Shown: positions 8,798 through 17,794, counted from the first letter of the stretch. The stretch is DNA of 64,000 nt from a bacterium HR33 (GCA_002923375.1 BEIJ01000004.1:62001-126000); one strand, 5' to 3'. Translations and numbers: made by a program. Notes: a model not told the origin generated them from the sequence alone.

Positions 8798-10606
8798 CTA
8801 GGAACAGTTCCATGCCCTCCCGGCTTCCACCACGAATTTCTCGATGCCCTCGATATTGCTCAGCACCTGTTGGGCGGTGCTGGGTTGTACGCTGGCTCCG
8901 GCCGTCATCGCGGATCGGAGTCTTCTCAAGTAATCGTCCAACTCCCGGAGCCTCTGGCAGCTGCGCGACTCCGAAAGCCGGTTGAAGTCGAAGGCCGAAG
9001 AAAGATTGAACATGTAACCCAGCCCCAGGAAGAAGTCCGCCTGGGTCGTCAGCTGCTTGCGTAGATCGTAGGTCTTGGCCTTCTCCAGCCACCGGATCGC
9101 AAAGTCGGGCCGCACTCTGGCCTGGATCATTTGGGTGGCGGGGCGGAAATACATCACCGCCACGTTCATCCAGACCGTGGTATCCGTGGGCTGGCTGCCG
9201 TTGCTGGTCATGGCTACGACGCGCTGGAGGAGAGAATCGACCTGGCCCAGCGTCACGGTGTCCAACGCCACGGTGCTATCGATCTTCACCCGTTCGGTCA
9301 AGATCTGGGCCATACCCAACAGCGGTCTGATGTCAGATGGGTCCAACTCGGCGATCTTCTGGTAAGCCACGAAAGCCGAATCGGTCATCCCTGCGGCGTT
9401 GAGCGCCGAGGACCTCGCCCGCCACAGAGCCACGGACTGCGGGGCCCTCCTCACCGCCTCTTCGGACCACCTGAGCATCGCGCTCGTGTCATTGGCCGAC
9501 TGGGCGGCTCCGAAGATCTTGGCGTAGAACTCGACATTCCCCACCAGGGAAGTGTCGATCTCGTACTGCGCCGCCAAGGCCTCTACCAAGCAGGACCAAA
9601 GTTCACCCTCCTCGCAGGCCCGCGCCTTGAGCTGGAGCATGGTCAGATCCTCCGGACTCCGCTCCAAGCCCTCGTCGAGCAGCTGGCGGGCTCGCTCGTA
9701 CTGCCTCAGCGTTATAAACAGAGCCGCAATACCGGTCCTGAGCCGGGTGTCGTTGGGATCGGACAGCAGTTGCTTGGCGAAGGCCTCAGCCGCTCGCAGG
9801 CTGTCCTCATGCGCTTGCCCCGGATCGGTGCGCGAGGAAGCGAGCTGTTGGTACGCCCGGCCCAACATATCCCACGCCCGCGCGTTGAGCGAGTCCCCTC
9901 TGACCGCCATTTCCAGAACCGCAATCTGACTGTCGGGGGGAGCCCGTTCCACTTCGTAAACTACCGCGATGCACAACGCTGCCGCAGGATAGTTGGGTAC
10001 CTCCTCGAACGCACGTCTCGCGCGGTCCTTGGCGCCTCGGAAATCCTGCCGGTCCCGCCGCTCGTAGCACTCCTGAGTTCGCTCCGCCGCCCGCACGTGG
10101 CGCTCCATCTCGTCGGCTATCGCCTCCGCCACCTGGCGGGCCGTGGTCCCAGCCTGTCCCTCGTAATGGATCCATCCCGAAAGTCCGGAGCGGCGCAGGT
10201 CGATCAACCGGAGCGACACCCGCGGCGCCGGGTTCCGCACCAGGGTTGCCACGGTGTACGCGTCGGCCTGCAGAAATCGCGCCAGCTGCTCGGAGGCCGA
10301 CCGGTCCAGGATCGCATCCCGGCTGAACCCGGAAGCCTCCAGCGCCTCGCCAATCCGGTCCTTGGAAATAACCGTCAGCCGGCGCCTGGTCTTGCCCTCC
10401 ACCCGAGAACGCAGCTCGTCGCCCAACTCCACCGCAAACGCCGAATCCCCTGGATCCTCGGGGATGGGGGCAAGGATCAGAAACCGCGGCGTCTGGGCGG
10501 CCTGTCGCTGGGCTAGGGCATCTGCCGGCAGCACCGGTACCAGCAACCACGCCGCAACAGCAACCCACGTACCTAATCGCCCTCGGCTCGAATCTGTCTG
10601 CTCCAC
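8798..10606 (-). CDS. Exported TPR protein with an N-terminal FlgO/TolB-N-like domain
   Basis: Unrecognised as a named gene; 602 residues from a GTG at 10606 that follows a GGAGGG ribosome site. Visible: a signal peptide (hydrophobic stretch about 13-30, then ADALAQ), then a domain of about 110 residues of alternating strands and helices (FLILAPIPEDP..., then ELGDELRSRVEG, LTVISKDRIGEAL, FLQADAYTVATLV). That pattern is typical of periplasmic FlgO/TolB N-terminal-like domains. The remainder is helical and TPR-like (PNYPAAALCIAVVYE, ARAWDMLGRAYQQL, QSVALWRARSSALNAAG). It is probably periplasmic and scaffold-like. It lies between two tRNA genes and appears monocistronic. Confidence 0.75.
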   Translation of the reverse strand: MEQTDSSRGRLGTWVAVAAWLLVPVLPADALAQRQAAQTPRFLILAPIPEDPGDSAFAVELGDELRSRVEGKTRRRLTVISKDRIGEALEASGFSRDAILDRSASEQLARFLQADAYTVATLVRNPAPRVSLRLIDLRRSGLSGWIHYEGQAGTTARQVAEAIADEMERHVRAAERTQECYERRDRQDFRGAKDRARRAFEEVPNYPAAALCIAVVYEVERAPPDSQIAVLEMAVRGDSLNARAWDMLGRAYQQLASSRTDPGQAHEDSLRAAEAFAKQLLSDPNDTRLRTGIAALFITLRQYERARQLLDEGLERSPEDLTMLQLKARACEEGELWSCLVEALAAQYEIDTSLVGNVEFYAKIFGAAQSANDTSAMLRWSEEAVRRAPQSVALWRARSSALNAAGMTDSAFVAYQKIAELDPSDIRPLLGMAQILTERVKIDSTVALDTVTLGQVDSLLQRVVAMTSNGSQPTDTTVWMNVAVMYFRPATQMIQARVRPDFAIRWLEKAKTYDLRKQLTTQADFFLGLGYMFNLSSAFDFNRLSESRSCQRLRELDDYLRRLRSAMTAGASVQPSTAQQVLSNIEGIEKFVVEAGRAWNCS

Positions 10607-10716
10607 TCTAGCGTCCCTCCATGTTGGGCTCTACCTCTCACAGGCCGGGATTCCGACCTGCAACCGCTCCTTGTCGTATATACCCGCTCCTGCCGTCTCT
10701 TATACCCGGTCTCTCA

Positions 10717-10790
10717 TGGGCGAAGAGGGATTCGAACCCCCGACTTCCTGCGTGTAAGGCAGGCGCTCTAAACCACTGAGCTATTCGCCC
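10717..10790 (-). tRNA. tRNA-Val (TAC)
   Basis: A 74-base cloverleaf: acceptor GGGCGAA/TTCGCCC with discriminator A, anticodon stem CCTGC/GCAGG around CTTACAC (anticodon TAC), and T-arm GGGGG-TTCGAAT-CCCTC. No CCA is encoded. It lies just downstream of the 14-gene signalling cluster and upstream of the exported TPR gene. Confidence 0.95.
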
Positions 10791-10801
10791 GGAAGTCCTC
10801 C

Positions 10802-10987
10802 CTACAACGCCAGCCCCAGGGGAAAAAGCACGCAATACCCCAAGACCAGAAGCACCGGGGCCAATCCTGTCGAACCCTGGGCCAATAAAAAGTATCCCGC
10901 TACCAAACACAGGACCGCCGCGATCAGCAGGACCGCATTCGCCCGGCCGAAACGCAGCCGTCCCGAAAGCGCTTGATTTTGAGGCAC
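10802..10987 (-). CDS. Small two-helix membrane protein (DUF3098-like)
   Basis: A 61-residue protein starting with GTG at 10987: a polar N-terminus with LRFGRANAV, then two transmembrane helices (about 19-35 and 42-60). The order FG-N-LLIAA...GYFLLAQGS...APVLLVLGYCVLFPLGL resembles DUF3098 proteins, of unknown function. It is the last gene of the signalling cluster, 33 bases after the metalloprotease gene, just before tRNA-Val. Function unknown. Confidence 0.65.
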   Translation of the reverse strand: MPQNQALSGRLRFGRANAVLLIAAVLCLVAGYFLLAQGSTGLAPVLLVLGYCVLFPLGLAL

Positions 10988-11020
10988 AATACTTTACGGT
11001 AACCGTCCTCCACCAGCGCG

Positions 11021-11878
11021 TCAAGCATCGACCACCCACCCTTCATCCAGCGCCTTCTTCTTCTCCCGGTAACGCCTCCTTCGCAACCCCCAGACTGTAC
11101 CCACTACCGCCAGCACCACCGCCCAAAGCACCGCCAAGGACGTACCCAGTACCAGCCAACCGTAGCGCCCTCTGAGATCTTCACGCCACAGCGTCTCAAA
11201 CTGCCCCAGAGTCATCCCGTAGGTGATCCGGAGCGCCCCGTCGAAGTCTTCCCCCGAGCTCAGGGCCTTTATCAGCGGCTCCAGTCCCCGAGGACCGCCT
11301 AGGCGGTTCAACAACAGCACTGCAGTGGTGGCCAGAGCGTAAGCCGCCTCCGCCTCTCCCGTACCCGCTCTCAGGGCCGCGTCCAGCTCCCTCAAATCCG
11401 GAATTCTACCCCTCAGGATCTCCAAATTGACCCTGAGCGCATCCAGCCGGCCCCACTCTCCCGCTGCAAAGGCAGCGTAACCTTCGTCGAACCACCGCGG
11501 AGGCCGCCGCACCACGCTGTGCAGGGCCAAATGGGCCAGCTCGTGCTTCAATACGCGCCGCGCGTCGCCCCCGAGCCGCACCACCACTGTCTTACTACCC
11601 GGAAACGCCGCTCCGGCTCCCCAGCCCGGCACCCGTCCGGCCGTCACGGAGTCGAAGATGCGCCTCCGCGCTACGATCAGCCGCAACTCGTCGGGCGCGA
11701 ACGTTCCAATCCCCGGCCACTCGTAGGGGCGGTCCGCCAGCTCGGCCAGCGCTGCAGCGATCCCCTCGTCCCCCGGCCAGTACACTGCCGTCACCCTCCC
11801 GACCTGCACCACTCCCGGAACCCCTTGCAGCACCGCGACCCCCGCCGCCAGCCAGACCGCCAGTCCGAAAGGCATCAT
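11021..11878 (-). CDS. Membrane-tethered peptidase-MA-like metalloprotease
   Basis: A 285-residue protein with an N-terminal signal/hydrophobic segment (about 3-22), a gluzincin zinc motif HELAH (H112, E113, H116) and a third ligand candidate E132 in WFDEGYAAFAAGE. A C-terminal transmembrane helix (about 239-265) precedes a basic cytoplasmic tail (RRRRYREKKK). This is the layout of peptidase-MA-like proteins. The catalytic domain would face the periplasm. The start is one of two adjacent ATGs (11878 or 11875), five bases after the preceding TPR gene. Co-transcription with the signalling cluster suggests an envelope output, which is inference; the substrate is unknown. Confidence 0.8.
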   Translation of the reverse strand: MMPFGLAVWLAAGVAVLQGVPGVVQVGRVTAVYWPGDEGIAAALAELADRPYEWPGIGTFAPDELRLIVARRRIFDSVTAGRVPGWGAGAAFPGSKTVVVRLGGDARRVLKHELAHLALHSVVRRPPRWFDEGYAAFAAGEWGRLDALRVNLEILRGRIPDLRELDAALRAGTGEAEAAYALATTAVLLLNRLGGPRGLEPLIKALSSGEDFDGALRITYGMTLGQFETLWREDLRGRYGWLVLGTSLAVLWAVVLAVVGTVWGLRRRRYREKKKALDEGWVVDA

Positions 11879-11883
11879 CAGCT

Positions 11884-12744
11884 TCAGGGCCGCGGCGGCT
11901 CCTCCCCTTTAGCCACCAGGTCCAGCATCTCCTTGCAGCGCTTCCCCCAGGGATTGAAACGATTGGCCTTGTAGCCCGCCTCCCAGGTTGCCACGGCCCC
12001 ATCGCGATCGCCCGACAGCCACTGCGCCCGGCCCAACTCGTAGTACGCCTCGATAAGGTTGGGTCCCAGTTGAATAGTCTTCTGGAAGAAGGTCTGCGCA
12101 TCCTCGTACATCTCCCGCTCCAGATAAACCAACCCCAAGTAGTAATGCGCATACAGGGTAGCCTTCTTGTCGTTGTCCAGCCGGATCGCCTTGGAAAGAT
12201 GCTCGATCGCTTCTCCGAACATCTTCTTCTTTAGACACACGTAGCCGACGTTTATCCTCGCTAGCGAGTTGGTGGGCTCTTTGGTCAATACCTTTTGAAA
12301 AGTGTCGAGCGCGGCGTCATACTCCTCGTTCAACATCTGGGCCCAACCCAGCAGCGACTCGGCCCGAGTATCTCCCGGGGACAGGGCCAAAGCCTTGGTC
12401 AGCGCCTGGATGGCGCCCGCGTAGTCCCCCAGCGAGATCAGGCTCCAACCCTTCTCGATGAAAGTGGAAGCACCGATGTGATCCGCGTGCACCGGAGCCG
12501 CACCGCTGAATTCCGGTGCCTGGCTCCCGCCCGACATGCGCACCAACTCCTTGTACCGGTCCACCAAACCGCGAATATCTTGCTTGAGGGCCGACAGGTC
12601 TGCGATCGCCTGATCCACCTCTTTGAAGAGCGCGATGATTTCTCGCTTTATCTCCTCGCGCCTGTCGGACGCGTCCGGGCTCTCTATCTCCCCGGCGATC
12701 TTTTGGTAGGTCGCACGGAGCGCAGCTACAACCGACTCGACCAT
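11884..12744 (-). CDS. TPR protein of the signalling cluster
   Basis: A 286-residue soluble protein. The N-terminal 75 residues are helical and charged (IKREIIALFKEVDQAIADLSALKQDIRG, here split: IKREIIALFKEV then DQAIADLSALKQ), followed by about five TPRs (GWSLISLGDYAGAIQALTKA; INVGYVCLKKKMFGEAIEHL; YYLGLVYLEREMYEDAQTFF; YYELGRAQWLSGDRDGAVAT). There is no signal peptide. The ATG at 12744 has a GAGGAG site; an upstream extension to 12825 is open but has no support. The 91 bases between it and the upstream PATAN gene are the largest gap in the cluster and could hold an internal promoter. Presumed protein-protein scaffold. Confidence 0.8.
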   Translation of the reverse strand: MVESVVAALRATYQKIAGEIESPDASDRREEIKREIIALFKEVDQAIADLSALKQDIRGLVDRYKELVRMSGGSQAPEFSGAAPVHADHIGASTFIEKGWSLISLGDYAGAIQALTKALALSPGDTRAESLLGWAQMLNEEYDAALDTFQKVLTKEPTNSLARINVGYVCLKKKMFGEAIEHLSKAIRLDNDKKATLYAHYYLGLVYLEREMYEDAQTFFQKTIQLGPNLIEAYYELGRAQWLSGDRDGAVATWEAGYKANRFNPWGKRCKEMLDLVAKGEEPPRP

Positions 12745-12835
12745 CGTACCGCTCCTCGTTTCTCTCCGCCGATCCCCTCCGGATCCCCCTCCTAGATAGC
12801 TAATTCGCAAACCCGATGCGGGCAAACGACATCAC

Positions 12836-14455
12836 TCAACCGGCTGAACTTATCGTCTCCAAATTGGCCCGCGCCATCTCGTGTCCCGGGTTGAGCTCTA
12901 AGGCTTTCTTCCACATGGCGGTGGCCAGCTCGCGATCCGATCTCTTGTAAGCAATATTGCCCAACTTGAAGTAAACATCGTCCCCCAAATGGGGATCGAG
13001 TTTGACGGCGCGTTGATAGGCCTCCCACGCCTCGTCGTAGCGGCCGCTGCGGTAGTACAAGTCTCCGAGGTTCTTCGACAACTGGGGCAGTGACGGCTGG
13101 TCGGACAAAGCGGCTTGCAGCAGCTCGGCTGCCTGCTCGGTATCGTCCCTCAACTCCAGCAGAGCCCCCAGATTGTTCCTCAGCACCACATCGTCGGGGT
13201 AGTGCTGCAGGCTCTCCCGGAGCAGCGCTTCGGCCTCTTGGAGCGATCCGGTAGCGCCCGCCGCTAGAGACCTTGCCCAGTACCAAAGGGCGGACATCCT
13301 CTCGCCGCCAGACACCTCCCGGGCCCGATCTAACGCCTCGATCGCCTCCGCATAATCCCCGCGCCTCAGGGCTGCCACTCCCCAGCCGGTCAACACCCGA
13401 GAGTCGTCCGGTGCCGCCTCGACCGCCCGCCGGTAGACTCGCACCGCCTCCTCGAACTGACCTGCCTGCTCGTAGCTCAGCGCCAGGTTGTAAAGAACCG
13501 TAGCATTGGGTCCCCCGCGCGACAGCGCCTCCTTGAAGTGCTCCACCGCCTCCTGCCAGCGCGCCTCTCTCAGAGCTACCAAACCGAGGTAGAAGTACGC
13601 TCCCCCGTCGCCGGGCCTGAGCTCGGCTACCCGCCTGAACTCGCGTGCCGCTTCCTCCAACATGCCGGTTTTGTAGAACGCCAGGCCGAGATTGCGATGC
13701 TCGTCCACTCGCGAGTCTTCTGTCCCGGCCGCCCGCCGCTCTCGGCTCTTACCGGTCCGGTGCGCGAGGCCTGCGGTTATCAAACCGTACAAAGCCTTCC
13801 CCACGTCGAACTCGCCCAACCCGGAATCTTCGATCACCTGGGACACATCCCGCGTTCCGTCCAAAAGGGGGGCTATCCGCTTCTGCTCTTCGGTCAACTC
13901 GCTGAGGGCGCTGTTGAGCCGCTCCCGGTCTACGGAAAAAATCAGGTTCAGACTGGGAATCTTCTTCGCGATCAAGCTCCACTCGTCCACTCTCCGCGCA
14001 CCCTCTAGCAACAGCGACTGAGGATTGATCGAGACTAGGACGTCCTGCCGTTCCGGAAGCACATCCGCCTCGAAGTTGAAAGTCCCTCGAGTCCAGGTAA
14101 AAAGGAAATAAACCGCTTCCTCGATTTGAATGCGCATGAAGTGTTCGAGATCCTCTCGAGTGATCGCCCCCTGTTCGATGAGCAGTTCACCCAACCGCTT
14201 GTCGCGCTGTTTAGCTTGGGCCTCGATCGCTCGATCTAACTGCTCCTGGGTAATCTTGCCGTTCTTGACCAGTATGTCTCCCAGTCGGTCCCGCCGGTTG
14301 ACGATGGAAGCGTAGCAAATATTTCCCCGATCGAAGTAAACGTGGGCGATGTTGCTCCGGTCGATGATGGACAGGCATCCCGTTTTCTGCCCCAGAGCCA
14401 GCAGCTGAAGAACGTCCGGGACCGAGGCTTCCGTTAGGCTGCCGCGGATCGCCAT
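12836..14455 (-). CDS. PATAN (DUF4388) - MshEN-like - TPR protein
   Basis: A 539-residue cytoplasmic protein. Residues 1-55 are a PATAN/DUF4388 domain (GSLTEASVPDVLQLLALGQK, then GCLSI, VYFDRGNICYA). Residues 57-80 and 87-110 form two 24-residue motifs of RLG...Q type, separated by six residues and very similar to the motif pair of the GspE/MshE N-terminal domain, which binds c-di-GMP in MshE. A helical region (about 110-235) follows, then about seven TPRs to the C-terminus. PATAN proteins are adaptors in many gliding, pilus and chemosensory systems. The gene overlaps the upstream tandem AAA+ gene by one base (TGATG). Nucleotide binding is a prediction. Confidence 0.85.
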   Translation of the reverse strand: MAIRGSLTEASVPDVLQLLALGQKTGCLSIIDRSNIAHVYFDRGNICYASIVNRRDRLGDILVKNGKITQEQLDRAIEAQAKQRDKRLGELLIEQGAITREDLEHFMRIQIEEAVYFLFTWTRGTFNFEADVLPERQDVLVSINPQSLLLEGARRVDEWSLIAKKIPSLNLIFSVDRERLNSALSELTEEQKRIAPLLDGTRDVSQVIEDSGLGEFDVGKALYGLITAGLAHRTGKSRERRAAGTEDSRVDEHRNLGLAFYKTGMLEEAAREFRRVAELRPGDGGAYFYLGLVALREARWQEAVEHFKEALSRGGPNATVLYNLALSYEQAGQFEEAVRVYRRAVEAAPDDSRVLTGWGVAALRRGDYAEAIEALDRAREVSGGERMSALWYWARSLAAGATGSLQEAEALLRESLQHYPDDVVLRNNLGALLELRDDTEQAAELLQAALSDQPSLPQLSKNLGDLYYRSGRYDEAWEAYQRAVKLDPHLGDDVYFKLGNIAYKRSDRELATAMWKKALELNPGHEMARANLETISSAG

Positions 14456-16377
14456 CAGAACGACTCCTCTATCGCGCGCCCGGCCACATCGGGCCAGTAC
14501 CAGACGAACTTTTCCCGGCTCCGTACCGCGCTCGTGGGAGATGCCAGTATGCCGCTGGCGGGCACCGGCCGCGTGGCGCGCATTCTAGCAATCTCACCCT
14601 CCAGCACCTCCCGAGCCAGCGCTGCGGTGGGCTCTACACCTCGAGCCTCCGCCGCACTATTTACCCGCTGAATCATACCCAGTACCGCTCTGACCGAGTC
14701 CGCCGGCCGGGAGGCCAGGTAATCCACCAAGTCATCGTCAATCTTGGAGCCCGGCCCCTTCAAGTGGCGTCGCGCTAAGGCGGCCTTGAGTTCTCGATCG
14801 GGAGCGCCCAGGCTTGCTACCAGCCCTCCCTCCAGCCTGGAAACCAGCCTGTCGTCTAAACCGGGAACTTCCGCTGGCGGGCGGTTGATGGTGAACACCA
14901 GCTGAGCCCCAGAACCGGCCAGGAGGTTGAACAAGTGAAAGAGCTCTTCCTGCGACCGGTCCTTGCCCGCCAGCAGGTGGACGTCGTCCATCAACAGGGC
15001 TCTAACCCGCCTAAAACGCATCCGCCAGGCTTCCACCCGATTCTGCTCCGTCGCTTCCACCAGGTCGTCGACGAACTCCTGAGCAGACAGACAACCGATC
15101 TCGCAGCCCGGAAGGGTAAGGAGCGCGTTACCGATGGCGTGCATTAGGTGGGTCTTTCCCACCCCGGCCGGTCCCACGAGTACCAGCGGGTTGTAACGCT
15201 CGCCCGGAGCTTCGCAAACTGCCCGCGCCGCCCCTAAAGCCACCTTGTTGCACTCTCCCGCCAAATACTCGGCAAAGGTCCACAAAGGAGCCGGCTGAGG
15301 GAGAGGAACCAGCCCCTCCCTGATTTTCTTCAAGAGCTCTTCCGCTTCCTCGAGCCGATCCGGATCGCGGAACACCGCGTTTCCCGCCGCCAAGCGGTCC
15401 AGCGCCGTTACCTCGCTCTCGATCTCCTTCAACCTCGCCACGTCGCGTTCGAACCGTTCGATCGCCTGGTCCGCTCCCAAAGGAGCCTCTTCGGCAAGCA
15501 ACGCCTCCAGCCGTGCCGTCTTGTACCCCTCCGCCTCCCACCGGAGAATGGCTTCCCCCAGCCGCTTCCTCCACGCCTCCACCGTCTGGCTTACGGCTGC
15601 GCTGATGTGCGATACGAACTGCGAAAACTCGTCCCGCACCGCGGCGGCGGGCTCCGCCGCGCGCACCCGGTCTCCCAAAAGCTCGCGCACATCTTCCGTG
15701 CCGAGCGGCGAGTCGCTCACCGCCTGTAGAGCTATCAGCCGGTTCAGAAGCCCGATCAACTCTCTCACGTTAGCGACCTCGGCCTCGGCGAGCGCCTCCA
15801 AAACACCGGGCTCGAAACTCACGCACCGTTCTTGCGCCCGGCGCCTCAGGATCGCCAACCGGGTCTCGAACTCCGGCTTGCCGATGTCCACGATCAGGCC
15901 CCCGGCAAATCCGGCGATCAACCGCTCATCCAAATTCTGGATCTCAGCGGGCGGGCGGTCGCTGGCGAGAACTATCTGGCGGTTCGAGGCCTGCAATTCC
16001 TTGATCAGTCGCAAAAGCTCCGACTGCATCTCCCGCCGATGGGTCAGGAACTGAACGTCGTCGATGAGCAGCAACCCTGCTTCCGAAAACCGCTTGCGAA
16101 ACGCCTCACTCTGTCCTGCCGCGACCGCGGCGTGAAACGCCTCGACGAATTCCTCGAGGGTCAGATACTCCACGTTCAAATCGGGATTCAGGTCCTTCGC
16201 CAGCAACCCCACAGCCATCAGGAGATGCGTTTTCCCCAGACCTGTCGCGCTGTAAATAAAGAGGGGGTTGTAGGCCGATCCCGGCGCTTCGGCCACCGTG
16301 CGCGCCGCTGTCACGGCGAGCCGGTTGTTGGGGCCCACCAAAAAGGAATCGAAGGAGAACTGCCGGTTGAGCTCCAC
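14455..16377 (-). CDS. Tandem DnaA-type AAA+ ATPase without the DnaA DNA-binding domain
   Basis: A 640-residue protein with two DnaA domain-III-like AAA+ modules. The first (about 5-215) begins FSFDSFLVGPNNRLA...EAPGSAYNPLFIY, with Walker A ATGLGKT (44-50) and Walker B LLLIDD (102-107). The second (about 365-575) has Walker A PAGVGKT (403-409) and Walker B ALLMDD (460-465). A helical linker (about 245-355) joins them. At the position of the DnaA arginine finger, module 1 has Gly156 (LIAGF) and module 2 keeps Arg514 (LVSRL). There is no domain IV helix-turn-helix or DnaA signature at the end, so it is not the replication initiator. It starts with GTG directly after the mglA stop. Role unknown; a nucleotide-driven assembly factor for the GTPase module is a guess. 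Confidence 0.88.
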   Translation of the reverse strand: MELNRQFSFDSFLVGPNNRLAVTAARTVAEAPGSAYNPLFIYSATGLGKTHLLMAVGLLAKDLNPDLNVEYLTLEEFVEAFHAAVAAGQSEAFRKRFSEAGLLLIDDVQFLTHRREMQSELLRLIKELQASNRQIVLASDRPPAEIQNLDERLIAGFAGGLIVDIGKPEFETRLAILRRRAQERCVSFEPGVLEALAEAEVANVRELIGLLNRLIALQAVSDSPLGTEDVRELLGDRVRAAEPAAAVRDEFSQFVSHISAAVSQTVEAWRKRLGEAILRWEAEGYKTARLEALLAEEAPLGADQAIERFERDVARLKEIESEVTALDRLAAGNAVFRDPDRLEEAEELLKKIREGLVPLPQPAPLWTFAEYLAGECNKVALGAARAVCEAPGERYNPLVLVGPAGVGKTHLMHAIGNALLTLPGCEIGCLSAQEFVDDLVEATEQNRVEAWRMRFRRVRALLMDDVHLLAGKDRSQEELFHLFNLLAGSGAQLVFTINRPPAEVPGLDDRLVSRLEGGLVASLGAPDRELKAALARRHLKGPGSKIDDDLVDYLASRPADSVRAVLGMIQRVNSAAEARGVEPTAALAREVLEGEIARMRATRPVPASGILASPTSAVRSREKFVWYWPDVAGRAIEESF

Positions 16378-16977
16378 TTACCTGGACCCTTCCCCGCTCA
16401 ACTTCTTCAGGACCAGCTCCGAGATCGCCTTGAGAGTCTCGAAGACGCCCTTTCCCGAAAGCGCTTCGGCGGAAAAACTGGGCCACTCCCGGAAGTTGAG
16501 CGCCTCGTCCAGTTCCGAGGGAGCCAAGATCAATTCCCTCGGCAAATCCTGTTTATTGTATTGCAACACGATCGGCAGAGTACGCACATCGACTCCCTGT
16601 TCTAGGAGATTGGCGTGCAAATTCCGCATGCTCTCTATATTCTCGTCCAACTGCCGCGCCTGACTGTCGGCCACGAAAACCACACCGTCCGCACCCTGCA
16701 ATACCAGTTTCCGAGTCGCGTTGTAATAGACCTGCCCGGGTACGGTGTACAGCTGAAACCGGGTCTTGAATCCGGAAATCGATCCCAGCTCGAGGGGAAG
16801 AAAATCGAAAAACAGCGTCCGGTCCGTCTGGGTCGCCAAAGAGACCATGCGCCCCTTACGGTCCTCCGGGACGCGCTCGTATATGTATTGCAGATTCGTG
16901 GTCTTGCCCGAGCGCCCCGGCCCGTAATAGACGATCTTGCAGGTAATCTCGCGCGTGGTAAAGTTGACCAGCGACAT
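16378..16977 (-). CDS. mglA: MglA-family Ras-like GTPase
   Basis: A 199-residue small GTPase. G1/P-loop GPGRSGKT (19-26), switch I around TDRTLFFDF (51-59), the MglA-type switch II TVPGQ (78-82) in place of the Ras DxxG, G4 as NKQD (141-144) and SA (169-170). TVPGQVYYN is diagnostic of the MglA group, in which Gln82 takes part in hydrolysis. MglA proteins set cell polarity for gliding and type IV pili in myxobacteria, with roadblock proteins as GAPs or regulators. The start at 16977 lies two bases after a roadblock gene; the frame is open further upstream but antisense-like there. No lipid anchor is visible. Its effector here is unknown. Confidence 0.92.
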   Translation of the reverse strand: MSLVNFTTREITCKIVYYGPGRSGKTTNLQYIYERVPEDRKGRMVSLATQTDRTLFFDFLPLELGSISGFKTRFQLYTVPGQVYYNATRKLVLQGADGVVFVADSQARQLDENIESMRNLHANLLEQGVDVRTLPIVLQYNKQDLPRELILAPSELDEALNFREWPSFSAEALSGKGVFETLKAISELVLKKLSGEGSR

Positions 16978-16979
16978 CG

Positions 16980-17450
16980 CTACCGTCCAAAAAGCGCGTT
17001 TAGGCTGGCGGTGAGCTCCCGCTCGAAGTCTTCCGCCAGCACCTTGGGCTCGGATGCCTTGGGCGGACAGGACGCAGCCAAAGCGCGAGCCAGTTCTTCG
17101 AAAAACAGCTGCACCAATCCCGGCGATGAATCCGAGTCGTAAACTGCCAGCAACAGCAAAGGCCCGCGGGGTGTATCGCACCGGGCAAGATACACCCCGT
17201 GTTCCACCCCTTGATGGTTGAGCGATCTGAACTCGGGTTCCTTCAGCATCCGGCACAACTCCGCCGTCGAGGCTGCGATAGCCGAGCCCAGCGCTGCCGC
17301 CGCCATCACATCCACCGCCCGGGTGAAGCCGTGTTGAGCTATCACCTGCCCCGAGGGAGTCGTCAGCAGAGCCAGGCGGGCCCCTGCCTCCGCCACAAAC
17401 CTCCTGAGCGGTTCCAGCGTCCACGCCTCTACGGCTCGAGTTTCGCTCAT
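16980..17450 (-). CDS. Roadblock/LC7-like protein, divergent
   Basis: A 156-residue protein with the alternating helix-strand pattern of a roadblock/LC7 domain: [19 protein letters not shown] (about 24-42), a helix with [15 protein letters not shown], then strands [12 protein letters not shown] and LLLLAVYDS, and a C-terminal helix. A charged tail ends NALFGR. It immediately precedes mglA (two-base gap) and overlaps the preceding roadblock gene by ATGA. It is a candidate GAP or co-regulator of the GTPase; assignment rests on fold pattern and context more than on sequence identity. Confidence 0.75.
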   Translation of the reverse strand: MSETRAVEAWTLEPLRRFVAEAGARLALLTTPSGQVIAQHGFTRAVDVMAAAALGSAIAASTAELCRMLKEPEFRSLNHQGVEHGVYLARCDTPRGPLLLLAVYDSDSSPGLVQLFFEELARALAASCPPKASEPKVLAEDFERELTASLNALFGR

Positions 17451-17794
17451 ATCAGGTTCTCCGCCGCTCTCATCATCTCCAGCCGCGCCAGCCCCACGTT
17501 TACGTCGGCATCGGCTATGACTACCACCACGATACCGTGAGGAGCCGGCACCGCCAGGAGCGTCCCCCGCTCGCCCTGCAGGTGCAGGAACTTGGGCAGG
17601 CCGGCCCCGGCGGCCACCGCCGCCCGCCGCAGCTTCTTGACCAGACTAGCCGAAAGCGCAGCCACGGCGTTGCCCCTGACTCCCGCCATCAACGACTCGG
17701 CGATCACCAAACCGTCGTCTCCGCCCACCAGCATCGCCCCGCGCACACCACGCACCCGGGTGATCCGATCCAGAGCGCCCTGCAAGCGAGCCAT
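17447..17794 (-). CDS. Roadblock/LC7 (MglB-like) protein
   Basis: A compact 115-residue roadblock domain: helix [31 protein letters not shown], a central helix [16 protein letters not shown], strands [15 protein letters not shown] and [21 protein letters not shown]. This is close to the classic MglB pattern, and MglB-type homodimers act on MglA as GAPs. TAAATG joins it directly to the preceding TPR-roadblock gene, and an ATGA overlap joins it to the next. Probable partner of the GTPase at 16378-16977. Confidence 0.88.
   Translation of the reverse strand: MARLQGALDRITRVRGVRGAMLVGGDDGLVIAESLMAGVRGNAVAALSASLVKKLRRAAVAAGAGLPKFLHLQGERGTLLAVPAPHGIVVVVIADADVNVGLARLEMMRAAENLI

Noticed and set aside
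10607-10716. Small gene or riboswitch upstream of the exported TPR gene
   Set aside because: No frame of useful length with a ribosome site and no convincing structured element beyond the tRNA.
14455-16377. Possible replication initiator dnaA and origin
   Set aside because: Two AAA+ modules but no domain IV, no dnaN, recF or gyrB neighbours, and I saw no cluster of DnaA boxes.
16978-17424. Longer N-terminus for the MglA-type GTPase
   Set aside because: The extension is Gly/Arg-rich sequence in a second frame of a roadblock gene; MSLVNF at 16977 matches MglA length.
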